Source: Rattus norvegicus (lineage: Eukaryota; Chordata; Mammalia; Rodentia; Muridae). Taken from it: a stretch of 64,000 bases of DNA. Position numbers and translations under genes: made by a program. Positions 10,471 to 22,534 of the stretch are shown one piece after another (positions within the stretch are counted from its first letter, which is position 1; each line of letters starts with the position of its first letter). The notes below the pieces were generated by a model, which saw only the letters and a program-made list of their open reading frames with translations, made no database searches and was not told the origin of the DNA. The stretch lies in contig NC_086024.1 in the NCBI RefSeq assembly GCF_036323735.1, positions 58,726,924 to 58,790,923 of the forward strand. The letters run 5' to 3'.

Positions 10471-10829
10471 ACCTGATTTTCATCAGTTCTCAATGACTGC
10501 AAGAAGATATTTTCTTCTAATGCCATTTCTAATGGGAAGAATCAAGACCAGAGCTAAAGAGCAGGGTGAGACCCTGTGCAACTTTTCAATGACGCCATCT
10601 CCATCCTCAGTGTTTGCTGTTGTAACACAATGCTACTAACTGGCTGCACCCAAAACAATGAACAAACGACTAGGAACTTTCTTCCCACAGTTAGATAACC
10701 TGGAAGTCTGAGACCATGGTGCCAGCTTGGTCTGGCTTTGGTGAAGGCCCCTTTTGGCTTTCAGAGCGTTTTCTTTCTGCTGCATCCTCACCCAGCAGAG
10801 GGTAAATGCTGCATTCTTTTTTTCTACAT

Positions 10830-11080
10830 TCCTTTTCCCTCGTAATTTATTTTTCTTTCATATTCATCCTGACTGCAGTTTCCCCTCCCTTGCCTGCTCA
10901 GCTCCCCTCCACCTCCCCGCTCTCCAGATCCCCCTCTACCTCCCTTCAGAAAAGAGCAGGCCTAGGGACATCAACCAAATATGGCAAGCGTCTCACATCA
11001 AGGCTGAATAAGGCAACCCAGCAGAAGGAAAAGGGTTCCAAAGGCTCATGGGTAACACAGACATTGTCAGAATAAACCAC
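10830..11080. mobile_element. L1-derived fragment (orientation uncertain)
   Basis: Contains 'tcatcctgactgcagtttcc', C-rich CTCC blocks, 'cagaaaagagcaggccta', 'gacatcaaccaaatatggca' and 'caaggctgaataaggcaac', a run I recall from older rodent L1 copies. No ORF remains. Confidence 0.5.
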
Positions 11081-11445
11081 AGTAGATGTGGTCACTGTCG
11101 TATGTAAAACATCAAGGGAATGGGTCTTTGCCAATAAAAATGCATGTAATTATATTCTTTTCCCAACAGTAGTTATCTCGAGTCATCAAAACACACAGAA
11201 AACGTGAGTTGGCACGGTAATTCTCAGGACTCTGTGATGATACCAATTAGCGATATGAAAACCAAGCACCAGTCGCTTTTTTGACAGACAAATTGAAAAT
11301 AGACTAAGTGCCTTTTAGAACCTGATGCTGTGATATTTCTCACTAATCCTTGACACAACTGCACCGTTCTTGCCAGCAAAAGGCTCTCAGTGTGGCAATA
11401 CTCCTTTTATCCTGCTTTATCACCTGTAAGAGGCCCACAGTGGGT

Positions 11446-11730
11446 GTCATATTAGTCCATTTTTGCATTGTTATAAAAGAACACCTGAAGTTGGATATGT
11501 TTATAAGAAAACAAGATTTATTCTGACCTGTGGTTTTGGAGCTCTGGTGTCAGGATTTACATCTAGCGATAGCTTCTTTTTATTAAAAAAAAATGCTGTC
11601 AGAGTACTGAGGTGGCACAGCCTCTCAGATGGCAAGATACGAGTAGTCAACTGAGAGGAGAGTGAGGGTGAGAAGAGGAAGCTTTGTGGGACCTCACTGC
11701 AAGGACAAAACTTTGACAATTTCTATGAGC
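11446..11730 (-). mobile_element. MaLR LTR, minus strand
   Basis: Starts 'attagtccatttttgcattg' and 'ataagaaaacaagatttatt', the inverted 3' end of an MST/THE1-like LTR, and continues through diverged LTR sequence. Confidence 0.65.
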
Positions 11731-12160
11731 AGATATTATACCGCAAGTATATATTTTGCAAGTCCTCCAGACTCCATGGTATGTATCAGCTTCTCCATTT
11801 CTCCAGCTCTATGAACATTAAATCTACCCGTAAGGCAATACATGCATAAATGCCAAAGTCAGGTAGATAGAATCATACTACAAACCAGCAAGGGAGCTTT
11901 CTAGAATGGAGTTCGGAAGTAGAGCAAAGGCGACAGGAAGAAGAACTCTCACGCACGCACGCAGTGGAAAAGGCTGGAGGGTTGATGTGTCCTCAGAAGA
12001 GATGTCAGTGATGGAGGTGGTGAGGCAAGAGCTACGCACTGTCATCTATGGGGGACCGGGGAAGGTTCCTAACTTAAGGGCCTTCACTCAGGTAAGACCA
12101 GATCCCTGGCCAGGCCACAGAAAAGAATTTCATGATGACCCAGTATGAAATAGACATGGA
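11731..12160. other. Unassigned non-coding sequence
   Basis: No coding signal beyond short fortuitous ORFs. Contains a (CACG) patch near 11951-11962. Confidence 0.4.
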
Positions 12161-12167
12161 GTTTATT

Positions 12168-12238
12168 AAAAGATGTATTTTATATTATTGCTTGTGAGCC
12201 TAGCCTTGAACATTTGAGCCCTCTCTCCAGCCTTAAAA
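12168..12238 (-). mobile_element. Short SINE fragment, minus strand
   Basis: The minus strand begins 'aaggctggagagagggctca', the head of a B2/B3-type SINE, then breaks off. Confidence 0.4.
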
Positions 12239-12509
12239 GGCATTTCAAAAAACAAAGATGCCACAGGTAGCAAACACTGGGAAGAACATAAGATACTCCT
12301 GAGAGCGTGGGTTTTTCAGAGAAGAACTATTCCATAGTTTACAGTAGGGAAGAACTGGTGGTTTCCAAAGTTCTGATCACTGAAGGAATCGTAAATGATT
12401 CCTTCACAGGGAGGTTTTTACAGAGACCACAGACAGAATTATAACTGAGGAGGTTTAAGTCTGGATAACAGGGATACAGGAAGTTAGGGTATCTTCCTTG
12501 GGAACAATG

Positions 12510-12845
12510 GTTTTTGTGATGCTGCGTTTTTACGTTAGCTTGACACAGGCTGGAGTCATTTGGGAAGGGAGAACCTCATTTGAGAAGATGCCCCTAAAAG
12601 ACTGGCCTATCCTCTGGGTTAATGATTGAGCTGGGAGGGCCTAGCCCATTGAGGATGGTGCAATTCCTGGGCAGGTGGTTATGGGCTCTGTAAGAAATCA
12701 GACTGAACAAGCCATGAAGAGGAAGCTAGTAAGCAACATTGCTCCATGACTCTGTTTCAGTTCCTGCTCCAACTTCCCTGGAAGATGAACTACAAATTAG
12801 CTTCTGGCCGTGGTGTTTGTTATAGCAATAGAAACTCTAAGGCAA
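12510..12845 (+). mobile_element. Rodent LTR-like repeat ('agcttgacacaggctgg' family), plus strand
   Basis: Ordered blocks are 'agcttgacacaggctggagtc', 'catttgggaagggagaacc', 'gggcctagcccattgagg', 'gggcaggtggttatgggc' and a 3' end 'gtttgttatagcaatagaaa'. A very common rodent repeat with a MaLR-like end. The same family recurs at 15.3, 21.5 and 59.8 kb. Confidence 0.65.
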
Positions 12846-14355
12846 TTTTGTTTTTGAAAGTCCAGAAAATATCCAAAAGAGTGAGACCCAACCCACGTTC
12901 TTATACACCTCTTAAGCCTGGCTAATGGCTACTTAACTTTCTCAACACATAGTTTTGCCGTGAATGTTGTTAATTGTGATGCAATTTTTGCTTCTCAGAT
13001 GGTTACTGGATTCAACCGCAGTCTGGACTGCGGGGCTTCTCTCTCTCCCAACATCTGCATGATTTTTCTTATCTTTTTACTCTGGCCTCACCAGCTTCTT
13101 TCTCTGGGCAGTGATCCACAAAGGGTTTGATGAGTTTGAAACAGGAGAAAGATAGGGAGTGGCAAATGACATATTTTGGAAAAGAAATAAATACCCAAAC
13201 AAGTAATAAGATACTTTTTTTGATGGACAAATTTGCTTCTGTATTTTTTGGATAATGAAAACTGATATATGACAAATTAGTTTGGATATTCCATTTATTT
13301 CCGAGAAGGAAATCAAAACCACCATTTAGCTAATAAAGAAGGCACGTTTTGGGGGGAAGACATCTTTAGTTTACCCTGTCACTCTCCCTTGCTCCCATGT
13401 GTGTGCGATGTGAGATGTAGATGTATTCTAAATGACAAATGGAAGCCAGCACTCAGCAGACTGGGGCTACCTTTCTTTCTCCCTTTCCCCTTAACATTCT
13501 TCAAAACCATGCCTTCCTTTGGTTTGCTCACCAACTGGCCCCCTTGTCTGAGCCTTTCCCTCCTGGGTCTCTTGACTGCCATGACTACTTCTCCTCTCAT
13601 GTCCACAGTGACTCTGCTCCCTCGTGGGCCCCATCTTGTCAGTAGTGCATTCTTTCCCCAGAAGCCTCTTCTCCACTCAGGAGTCTTTGTCTCAGCTCTG
13701 CGTCTCCATTCGGAGGCTTTTCCAAGAGTGTGACATCATTTCTCTCTTACCTCTAATGAGACTCCCCGAAAAGCCTGTAGCCGAGGCTGCATTTCTCCGG
13801 GATTCCTTATGGTGACTTACCCAGGGACGTTTTGTTTAGTGAATCCAAGAAATGAGTCACCAGAGCCCTCCACGATTAGAGAAAGCTCCTACTTGTCTTA
13901 GGAGGCGAGAAGGGTGGGGGAAGCCACCTAAACCTGTAGTCTGCACATTCCAGTGGAAAGTTTTATTATTTCCCCTCCTTCGTATTCTTGCTTTGGCTGT
14001 CCTCGACCAGTTCCTTGTTCTACCTGCTTGGGTAGACAACAGACTGAACCAAGAATCTGTCTGGGCATGAGATCCTTGACGCCTCATTGTCTATCGCTTG
14101 CCAGTGAGAAAACGGCACGGCTGTATGTAGAGTTTGATGGTGACACACACATTTGTTTTGCTTATAGTCTACGTCTTTTGATGCCTCAAGACCCTTGGCT
14201 TCTCTGCTTTGGTTGCCAATCGCCCCACCTCCCAATTAAATGGTGGTGGTCATTTTAATATTAGGGACTGGGTGGGAAAGAGAAAATACAAAACCGTTGG
14301 ATCTCTGCCTGTGGGGAATACTCTGAAAATGGTTGGTTATGATATATTTTAAGAT
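12846..14355. other. Unassigned non-coding sequence
   Basis: Moderately GC-rich at 13.4-14.2 kb with several overlapping ORFs of 60-115 codons on both strands, but none shows a recognisable domain or a supported splice structure. Confidence 0.45.
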
Positions 14356-14359
14356 AAGG

Positions 14360-14640
14360 CAAAGTCTGCCTCCTTCTTTACAATCTTTGAATATTACTGT
14401 TCTTGTGAGAAAATACCTGATAAGAAGCAAACATTTACTGTGGCTTGGTTCAAGGGCTGCACTCTGCCAAGGCGAGAAAAGCGTGGTGAAGAAACCATTG
14501 CAGAGGAGACAGAAGCAGTGGCAGCAGAACATGCGTTTGCCTAGGAGGATCAGGAAGCAGGAAAGGAGCAAGCTGGTGCTAACGTCTTTGTCATCCTTCC
14601 TTTTAACTTCTGTCTGGAACTCCAAATCTTTAGGAGAATG
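14360..14640 (-). mobile_element. Possible MaLR/MTE-type LTR fragment, minus strand
   Basis: 'tgtgagaaaatacctgataag' followed by 'tttactgtggcttggttcaa' resembles the inverted 3' end of rodent MaLR LTRs. Weak. Confidence 0.4.
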
Positions 14641-14649
14641 ATGACAGCA

Positions 14650-15285
14650 TTCCCTTCTCAGTTGTTTCGAGAAATAACCTTCACACATTATCCCCAGAGG
14701 TGTGCTTCATTTGAGCCTTCGTGTTTCTTAATTCAATCTGATGGAGAGTCAAATTCAAGTTCAACATCAAATTCAATGTTATGTTTCAGTTGCTCATAAC
14801 AGCTCATTGTGAGTATCTTTAAAGTGACCCATTTTTTCTCAAATAAGATTATCTTATTGTTTAATGTAAACTTCCTTTCTGGACTGACATTTATTATGAA
14901 ATAAAAGGTTGAATCCTTATGAGCCCGTTAAGCACAGTACAACTCCAACACAGTTTCCTGACATATTCCGTGTGTACTGTCTTATTTAAGGACTGTCTCT
15001 ATTCTATGGCTACTGAAGACTTTCCAAGTACTCAGCAAGATGCCTCATGGCAACTCCTCATTCTTTAATGAAAATTTCACACATGCATAAATATACAAGG
15101 AATAATATTTTATTAATCTTGTATCTGTCTCTCCAATTTTTTTTTCTGAAGGTCTTGAAAATAAATTCCAAATACCATACCATTTTCCCCATAAGTAAGG
15201 ACAGTAAATGAAAATGGAATAAAATAGATATAAACGCACTGTGCAAATCCTAATTGCATCTGTATTTTCCGTATACTGTCAGGTA
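14650..15285. other. Unassigned non-coding sequence
   Basis: AT-rich. No gene or repeat recognised. Confidence 0.45.
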
Positions 15286-15289
15286 AACT

Positions 15290-15655
15290 TGAGAGATGTC
15301 TTAGCTCGGGTTTATTCAGCTTATGTGTTTTTATTGCTGCTCATCATTGAAGGAAGTCAGGACAGGAACTCAAACAGGACAGGAACCTGGAGGCAGGAAC
15401 TGCATGCAGAGGCCATGGAGGGATGCTGCTTACTGGCTTGCTCCTCATGGTTTGCTCAGCCTGCTGTCTTATAGAACCCAGGACCACTTGCCCAGAGATG
15501 ATACCACCTACAGTGGACTGTCCTCCTGCCCCACATTGATCACTAATTGAGAAAATGCTTACAGTTGGATCTCATGGACCCATTTCTTCAACTGAGGCTC
15601 TTTCCTCTCTGATGACTCTAGCTTGTGTCAAGTTGACATAAAACCAGCCAGCACA
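15290..15655 (-). mobile_element. Rodent LTR-like repeat, minus strand
   Basis: Same family as at 12.5 kb, inverted. On the plus strand it contains 'ttgcccagagatgataccacc', 'cactaattgagaaaatgc' and ends 'agcttgtgtcaagttgacat'. Confidence 0.7.
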
Positions 15656-16045
15656 AGAGGCTTGATTTACAGTCTACCCAGAAAAATGCTTTACAGATGG
15701 CATCTGCCCTCATTGAGCTGTCATTCAGGAGACCCACCATCTCTTCTCTTGCTGTTTTGGTGGTGCTGAAATTGATCTGGATTGCCAGGGTCATCAACCT
15801 GATTTCCTATCACCATGTTTCTCCATGGGGTTTTCCCCCAGACCCTTAAGCAAACATTGATGCTTCTCTACTTTATTTCAGTAGTGATTGTAAAATGGGT
15901 GTGTGAGGGATTGGTGAATTTCTTTCTGTATTTCCTGTGCATTTACTGTTATTCTTTTTTGTAAGTTAGTTTTCCTTGTCAATGGTTTTGCTACCCTAAT
16001 GAAAAGCATCAGGAGGAAATGGAACCAGCTTTATTTCCCCCCCCC
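15656..16045. other. Unassigned non-coding sequence
   Basis: No gene or repeat recognised. Confidence 0.4.
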
Positions 16046-16046
16046 G

Positions 16047-16244
16047 TCATTTCCTCTTCCTCCTTTCCTTTCCTTTCCTTTCCTTTCCTTTCCTTTCCTT
16101 CCCTTCCCTTCCCTTCCCTTCCCTTCCCTTCCCTTCCCTTTCCTTTCCTTTCCTTTCCTTTCCTTTCCTTTCCTCCTTCTCCTCCTCCTACTTTTCTTCC
16201 TCCTCCTCCTCTTCCTCCTCTTCTTCTTCCTCCTCCTTCTTCTG
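16047..16244. repeat. Polypyrimidine tract: (CCTTT)n, (CCCTT)n, (CCTTT)n, (CCT/CTT)n
   Basis: About 200 bp almost purely C/T on the plus strand. The pentamers change from CCTTT to CCCTT and back, then become CTT/CCT triplets. It lies at the 3' tail of the minus-strand L1-like sequence and so began as an A/G-rich tail. All long ORFs across it are low-complexity artefacts. Confidence 0.97.
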
Positions 16245-17560
16245 CTTAACATTTTATTGAGTCTTTTTTGGATTTCACATAATGTACGCCAATCCCACTT
16301 ATCACCTTGCTTCTCCATATCTACCCTCACCATTCTAATCTCCCCTCCCAAAAGAAAAAAAAATGGAAATAAAAGAAATAAAATTAAAAAAAATCTTACT
16401 ATGGAAGCTGTAGTGTGTCATTGTGTATCACACAGTATGGAAGCTATAGTGTATTATGGTGTGTCACACAGTACACCCTTTTCTCCAAACAGTTTTACTT
16501 CCAAATGTTCATTACAGTGAATCATTGATCTGATTTGAGGCCTCTAGCTTCTGCTACACTGTGAATACCAGAATCTTACCAGTACTCTTAGATATCCCGT
16601 TGTTGCTCTGTGTCATGAAGATCCTACAGCTTTGATTCTACAGATTCTATAGTCCCTTCATGAGATCCAGCAGTTCATAGATGGGTTAGATTCTAGGGTG
16701 GGCCAACTCAATGCTCTGGATCTCGGCCTGGATGGGGGCCAAGTTGGTCAGCCCACCAGCTGTCGGATGCTCATGCCATTGCCCGGTGAGGGGCCGGGCC
16801 AGCTTTCCAGATCTCTTGCCCTCAGGTCCAGCCTTCTATAACCCACCATAACCAGGAATAGCTCTTCTGTGCTGCCCAAGTGAAAGGTGGGGTCTTTGTG
16901 CTCTCTGGAGTGCTGCAGTGTGTGAATAGTAAGGTCAGCTCTCCCATCCTGCCCAGTTGGGGGTGGCAGCGGGAGTGGGCGGTGGAGCCAAGTCTCCTGA
17001 GTGCTTCAGCCAGTGAGGGACAGGGCCATTTCTGTATAGCCGTAGGCCTCAACATGGCCCCAGGCAGCAGCCCAGACCAGAGATGTCCAAATGGTCTTTG
17101 GTGGTAACATGGGTCACAGACATCAACACGTATCCCTGCTAATGCAGGGCCACAGACTCAGACATGGCCCTCATTAGCAGCAGTAGCCAAGTACCTCACC
17201 ATGGCCTTAGGAGGCAGTGCAGGCTGCTCACACCAGGCTGTTCCTCACCGCCCACGATTCTACTTCTCGCTGTCTCCTATCTCTCCACCACTCACCTGCT
17301 CTTCAGCCTGCATGTGCTCTGACATGCCCACACCAGCTGCTGGTAGGTGGTGGTCCTGTCGGTTCTTCTTAAGAAGGTCGAGCTGGGGTCTGGCATGTTC
17401 AACAAGTGTTACTGCCAAGTCTGGCAATGATAGTTTGATCCCTAGGACCTGCGTGATGGGAAATAAAACCAATTCCCACAGTTGTTCTCTGACTTCCATG
17501 GGCAACTCCCCACCCCCAACCCCCTCCATCACATACACAGTATTGGTCTGAATTTTACTG
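16245..17560 (-). mobile_element. Probable old L1 3'-end (3'UTR), minus strand
   Basis: On the minus strand a GC-rich region holds repeated 'gagct(g/a)(g/a)cc' and 'cactcaggaga' blocks, then ends in AATAAAATG just before the A/G-rich tract. This looks like the 3'UTR of an Lx-type rodent L1. A direct repeat of about 36 bp ('tatggaagct.tagtgt') lies at 16398-16475. No intact L1 ORF remains. Confidence 0.45.
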
Positions 17561-17694
17561 CTACTGCCTTTGCTCTGGGATTAGGATGGGTCAAGCCACC
17601 AGCCCCTCCTGACTTCCCTTTTGTTCTACCTGCCTTTAGTTCTGGGAGGTGTCAGGGCTACCAGTCCTCTCCCAGTTTCCCTGAATCATCGGAT

Positions 17695-17752
<58 letters not shown>

Positions 17753-18150
17753 TTGTTACTTTACAATTTGCCTTCTATGAATAATTGGTGGGTGTTACTA
17801 TCTCCTGCCTGGAAAAGTGTGTCCTTACCAGTTTATTATCTCTATCTCTTCGCTTGCCCTAAACTTCAGTGGCTGGTCCCAACCAGTCCTGCCAAATATC
17901 CTTGGCCACCCACCTGTAGTAAAGGCCGCAGCCCCTACCTCCCCCCAAGACCTCATTTTCATGGTTGCTGCATTCTTCTTCTTCCATAGCGGAGCAGAAA
18001 AACTTCTTTTCTCCTTCCTTGCATCTCCCTTTTTTCCCCTCCTGGAGCCCGGAAGTTCCACCTATATTTCCTCCCAGCAATTGGCCCCCAGCCTTCTTTA
18101 CTGACAAATCAAGAACCAACTGGGAAACAGGACATTAACATCGAAACCTC
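17561..18150 (-). mobile_element. Interspersed rodent repeat, family not assigned
   Basis: Contains 'ggccacccacctgtagtaaa', 'cccagcaattggccccca' and 'aagaaccaactgggaaac', which I recall from a common rodent interspersed repeat. Strand and family are uncertain. It may be continuous with the L1-like sequence at 16.2-17.6 kb. Confidence 0.35.
17699..17751. repeat. (CA)n microsatellite
   Basis: About 26 uninterrupted CA units, likely polymorphic. Confidence 0.97.
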
Positions 18151-20950
18151 TGCTTACATGCACATGGACAGAATAAGAAAATAAATGTAAACGAAAAGAG
18201 AGATGAGTTGGACCCATACATCTCCAGTGGGCAATTATTTTTGATTAAGTCTATTACAAATTTTTAGATTCGTACTTGTTTGATATATGTTACAATCCAT
18301 GCTTGCCATTTATTTTAGTCTACTATCATACCATAATGCAGAATATAAAACTTTTTCAAATTTTTATGTCTTTTGGGAATACAAAGGTACTAGGTAGAAA
18401 TTCTCAAGATAACTCTTGTGGGAGGTTTTGGAGATGAGGGCTGGCAGTTTTATGGCTGTCAAAACAGGTCTGGTGTGCAATCACATGGGTACATTATAGT
18501 CAAGGTAGTGTGTAATAGGCATTCATCATCAACCCGCCATGAAAAGGCCAGAAGTGGGGAGGAGGGGGTTAGGGAGGTGGACACTTGGTTCTAAAAATCA
18601 AAACTCACTGAGCAAACACTTTGAAAACCACAGTACCTCAAAGGGAAAGGGAGGCAAAGCTTGCTTAGATTCTGTATCTAAAGGTGAAATTTATCAAATC
18701 TTTCCATTAGGACCATAGCATTTTCAAAAATGTCACACTCAGCTCCATTTTCTGTTGACCTCTGGCGTTTTTCTCAAATGAAATCAGGACGATTTAACTA
18801 TGTAAGAATAAAACGGTCTTGATTTGTTTGAGAAACACATTTGGAAACATTATGATGAACTTTAATGGGAAACACACTTGTATAGAGGCCAGGGCATGAG
18901 ATTGAAATTGATCATCTCATTGTTTGTTTAGAAAAGAAAACATAACATTCACAGACTATGTTAGAAAGCATTGGGTTTCTTCACACAGAGAACACACACA
19001 TCGTCAATGACAAGGCTTGGAACAAGCATCGGTTACAGACTTTCTTCCTCTCTTTTTTTTTTTCCTTCAGAGTGTTGAAGTTTAAAAGCATACGTATATT
19101 ACTGCATACACTAAAAGTTAATTAGGACTTTTTCATGGGGAATGCTTTTGTAAAAGAGAAAAAATCCAAAGCAATAGAAACTCTTTTTAAAAAAGTACTA
19201 ATGACCAGGCTTTGCAAATAATTCTACAAACGGAACAATGAAGATGACAGACAATTCACAGCAGGGCACATATGTAGATTTTAGGTGGCAGCCTACCGTT
19301 GCTCTTAGTGGGTGGTCTCCCACTTCCCAGAAGAGGGGATCATCGAGGAGCTTTGAGATATGGTCACCAAATATTCTGTACCTAAGGGCCTTTGTCAGGG
19401 CGGTGAGAGGCAATGGGTAAGTTTTTAAATAGTCATGGAAGGGTGTCAAGAAAAGCATACAGGAAACTCTGTGAAGTTATATAAACCAATTCACTTGCCC
19501 CCAAGAAAAACCACACCTAAATTCTTCCAGACAGATTAGAATCTATCCTGTTTGGAAGGACCTCCTGAGAAGGATTTTCCATTTCCCCCAGTCAGTATTT
19601 AACAAACTTCACTCTTCTGCTGGTTAAATCCTTCCTGATTCTGCCAACAGCTTCATTTTTTCTCATCTTGTCAGGGAAGGTCAGCACAGGGAGTTTGCTT
19701 CCGACATCGTCTCTTTGCCCCGCCCCCCACGCCAAGCCCAGAGCTCACTTCTTTAAGGGCGGCACTGAGAGCACCTTTAGGGAAGAGTTAGATACTACAC
19801 GATTTGTAGGATTTAAGACTAGGAAGCTACAGCAAATTAAGATATGTTAATAAGAGCAAAATGGCTGGGATGTGAAGGCACAGTGAGATGCTGCTCTTCT
19901 GAAGGCATCTACTGTATTACTAACTGTACTGGTTAGGGTATGCTAACATGACTTGGATAGCATCCTGCTTGAGAGCCACTCCCTGGCACCACGGCTTCGG
20001 CTTCACTTTTCTTCTCGAAGCCAGCGGCTCAGCAGGAAGATCGAATTTGCCTGTGAGTCCAAAGGAAAAACATAGGTTTAATCCAGCTTTTACAAAAGGT
20101 GGTTCATGCCTGTGTTCTCTAGTTCAGCCAGCAATACTGCAGCATGACTTCTGACCCTAGGGCTGTGTATGACACTGAAACTTTGTCTTTAAGCCACTTG
20201 TTCCACAGGAGTGGAAGGTCCTCAGGTAGCTCTTGGCAGCAGATCTGGAGCCTTCAACCAAGAGCTATTACACTCACTTGCCAGTCCAGTGAGACAGCCA
20301 CCTCCTGGTGGCGTCTCCACATGCAGTCAAGACTTCACATGATTCTAAGTGCAGCTGACATGACTCCAGGAACTCCAGGGGCTCCAGGTGAGAACAGGCC
20401 CTTCCGCTGTTCCCAGCCAAGAGGAATTTGATTTAGAATGTGTTTATCATCATTTTAATCTATCATATTTTAGGAGCAAACAGTTCGGCAGCAGCACATG
20501 ATGAACAGATTTGGCAGCCTTCCAGCTAGCTGTGCACCCACAGCTGCAGGCGTCTTCCAGTTAAGATGAGCAGACTTTTCAGTCCTGGTCAGCTGCTCCT
20601 TTTGAGTGCCTTGGCAGTGGGGAAGGAAAGTGTGGGAAGGAAGCAGGTGAATTTACATGACTTTACCTCAAGTCCACTTTTAACTGAAGCTCAGCCATAG
20701 CTCACATTCAGTGAAGCTGTACGGTGCGGTGATGCTGTGCTGTGGGCTCTACTTAAGTAAGTAGCATCTATTGCCATGGTTAGTTGCTTTTTTTTTCAAT
20801 ATTAAAACTATAAGGAGCTGTTGAAAGAAACTCATATCTAAGTGGTTGTTCTCACAAAGCCTAGCTCTCATCTAAACAGGAATAAAACGTTATACCGGTC
20901 CCAAAAGTGAGTCACTAGGACCTTAGTCCATGGATTCTGGTTGGCTGAAA
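18151..20950. other. Unassigned non-coding sequence
   Basis: A 2.8-kb stretch with no recognised SINE, L1 or LTR and no convincing exon. Small ORFs (60-95 codons) on both strands have no recognisable domain. Freedom from young repeats makes it a candidate for conserved non-coding DNA. Confidence 0.5.
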
Positions 20951-20994
20951 TCTGACGCTCCTCTGATGTGGTAACAGGTTCGTGAAGTTTCTGT

Positions 20995-21490
20995 AGTTAC
21001 AGAGTGTAGTACCACATTTTCTATAGCCGTTCTTCAGTTAGGAGACATATAGGTTGTTTTTCGTTTCTGACTATGATGAGTAAAGCTGCTTGTGAACATA
21101 GTGGAGCATGTGTCCTTATGGGATAGTGGAGCATCTTTTGGATATATGGGAAGGATTGGGAGAAGGATCGAGGGGCCTGAAGAATATCTGGACTCCAGAG
21201 GAAGACCAACAGAGTCAAATAAACTGGACACTTGGGAGTTTCTAGAGACAGAATCAGCAGCCAAAGCACCAGCATGGGCTGGACCCCTGCACAAATGTAG
21301 CAGATGGGAAACTTGGTATTCATGCACGTCTCCAACACAGTGGAAGAGGAGGTGCCTAGTCCTGCAGTGACTTGATGTGCTGGCATGCAGTGACACCCAG
21401 AGGGGAGGACTTTTATGAAGTGGTACTGAGAAGAGAGGAAGGGCTGATATTGGGTTGAAAAATGAATAAATAAATACATTTAAAAAAAGA
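20995..21490 (+). mobile_element. 5'-inverted (twin-primed) L1 insertion
   Basis: 21154-21485 is L1 3'UTR on the plus strand ('ggaagaccaacagagtcaa', 'aggtgcctagtcctgcagtg', 'gaataaataaatacatt', A-tail). 20995-21153 is L1 ORF2 3' sequence on the opposite strand ('tagtggagcatgtgtcctta', 'atcttttggatatatggg'). The switch at about 21153 is the classic inversion made by twin priming. The insertion sits within an LTR-like repeat, whose 'gttgctttggtcatggtat' end follows the A-tail. Confidence 0.75.
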
Positions 21491-21540
21491 GTTGCTTTGG
21501 TCATGGTATCTCTTCACAGAAAGGGAACAATGACCAAGAC
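21491..21540 (+). mobile_element. LTR-like repeat 3' end fragment
   Basis: 'gttgctttggtcatggtatct' to 'aatgaccaagaca' matches the 3' end of the repeat family seen at 12.5 kb. Confidence 0.5.
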
Positions 21541-22534
21541 ACAGAGAAATGACAACAAATCAAACCACTTTTCAAATATATCAGTAGGAGCATCAGCTAG
21601 GCAGAACAGAAAAGCTGGGAAATTTCTTCTATAGGTTTTAGATATTATCTCATTACATTCTTGGCTTTTAGGTTGGTGGAAACTAATGACCTATTAATTC
21701 ATCTTAAAGTGTCTCACACATTTATTTACAAGGGCATAGACATGAGCAATAAGTGCCTATTAAGGGAGGTAATGATAGCCCAAGTTAATTTGGCTCTGGA
21801 ACAGCAATATTACAATTCTCCACAGTTAGGAAGTTGTAATATTGTCCAGTTAGACCTGTGGAATCTTTAACTCAGGTGCAGCCCCTCCCACCTCTGGAAC
21901 TTCAGTTCACACAGTGATTTGGGAAAAGAAACAATGGTTCAGAATTTCTGTCTAAAACATCTCAGCAAACCCGAGTTCTCACATTTACAGGAACAGAGCA
22001 GAAAGGAAACAGGAAGACTAGCAAGGGAGGAAGCCTGTGAGCAGGATGGAGCTTACGGTAGGGGAGGATGTGAGACGGGCAGGATGCTAACACGGATTTC
22101 TAAATGTGTAACTGAGGAGGTCTGGAGGCCAGAATGAGCTTTGACATGCTGATAGGTGCCACAGGTAGCCATCCTTATGCACCTTCTGTCAGAGATAAGG
22201 GAAATAATTTCTTTTGGTTGATGGGAACCAGCTTCGCAAGTTCCTGAGGAATGATGGCTTTTATCTAACTGATGGAAATCCTCCTGTAGTCCGGGTTGAC
22301 TTTCATTTATGCATATTAAAACTGCCTTTTGGATTCTGGGAAATTATAAAGCCAATAATTCAATTGGATGTAATCCATTCCTAATAATAGAAACTTTCTT
22401 TGGTGACAAGAAACACTCAGCTAAGGTTGTCTCCCACATTATTTAGTGATTCGTTTAGATCGCCTTCATAAGTGTATATGTTTTTGGAAGATTATACTGT
22501 ATTAGATTTCCATACCACCCCTCAAATAGCCATA
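21541..22534. other. Unassigned non-coding sequence
   Basis: No gene seen. 22300-22385 is AT-rich with ATTA/TAATCC-type motifs and no repeat. Confidence 0.45.

Noticed and set aside
14236..14688. 150-codon minus-strand ORF
   Set aside because: No domain recognised. It overlaps a probable LTR fragment, and an ORF of this size is expected by chance in 64 kb.
16031..16520. Long ORFs on both strands (up to 173 codons) rich in Phe/Pro/Leu or Lys/Arg/Gly
   Set aside because: They are translations of a pentanucleotide/triplet pyrimidine repeat and have no domain or gene structure.
21021..21504. Two overlapping minus ORFs of about 150 codons
   Set aside because: They read through a twin-primed L1 and its 3'UTR antisense strand. 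Residues do not resemble any L1 protein or other family.
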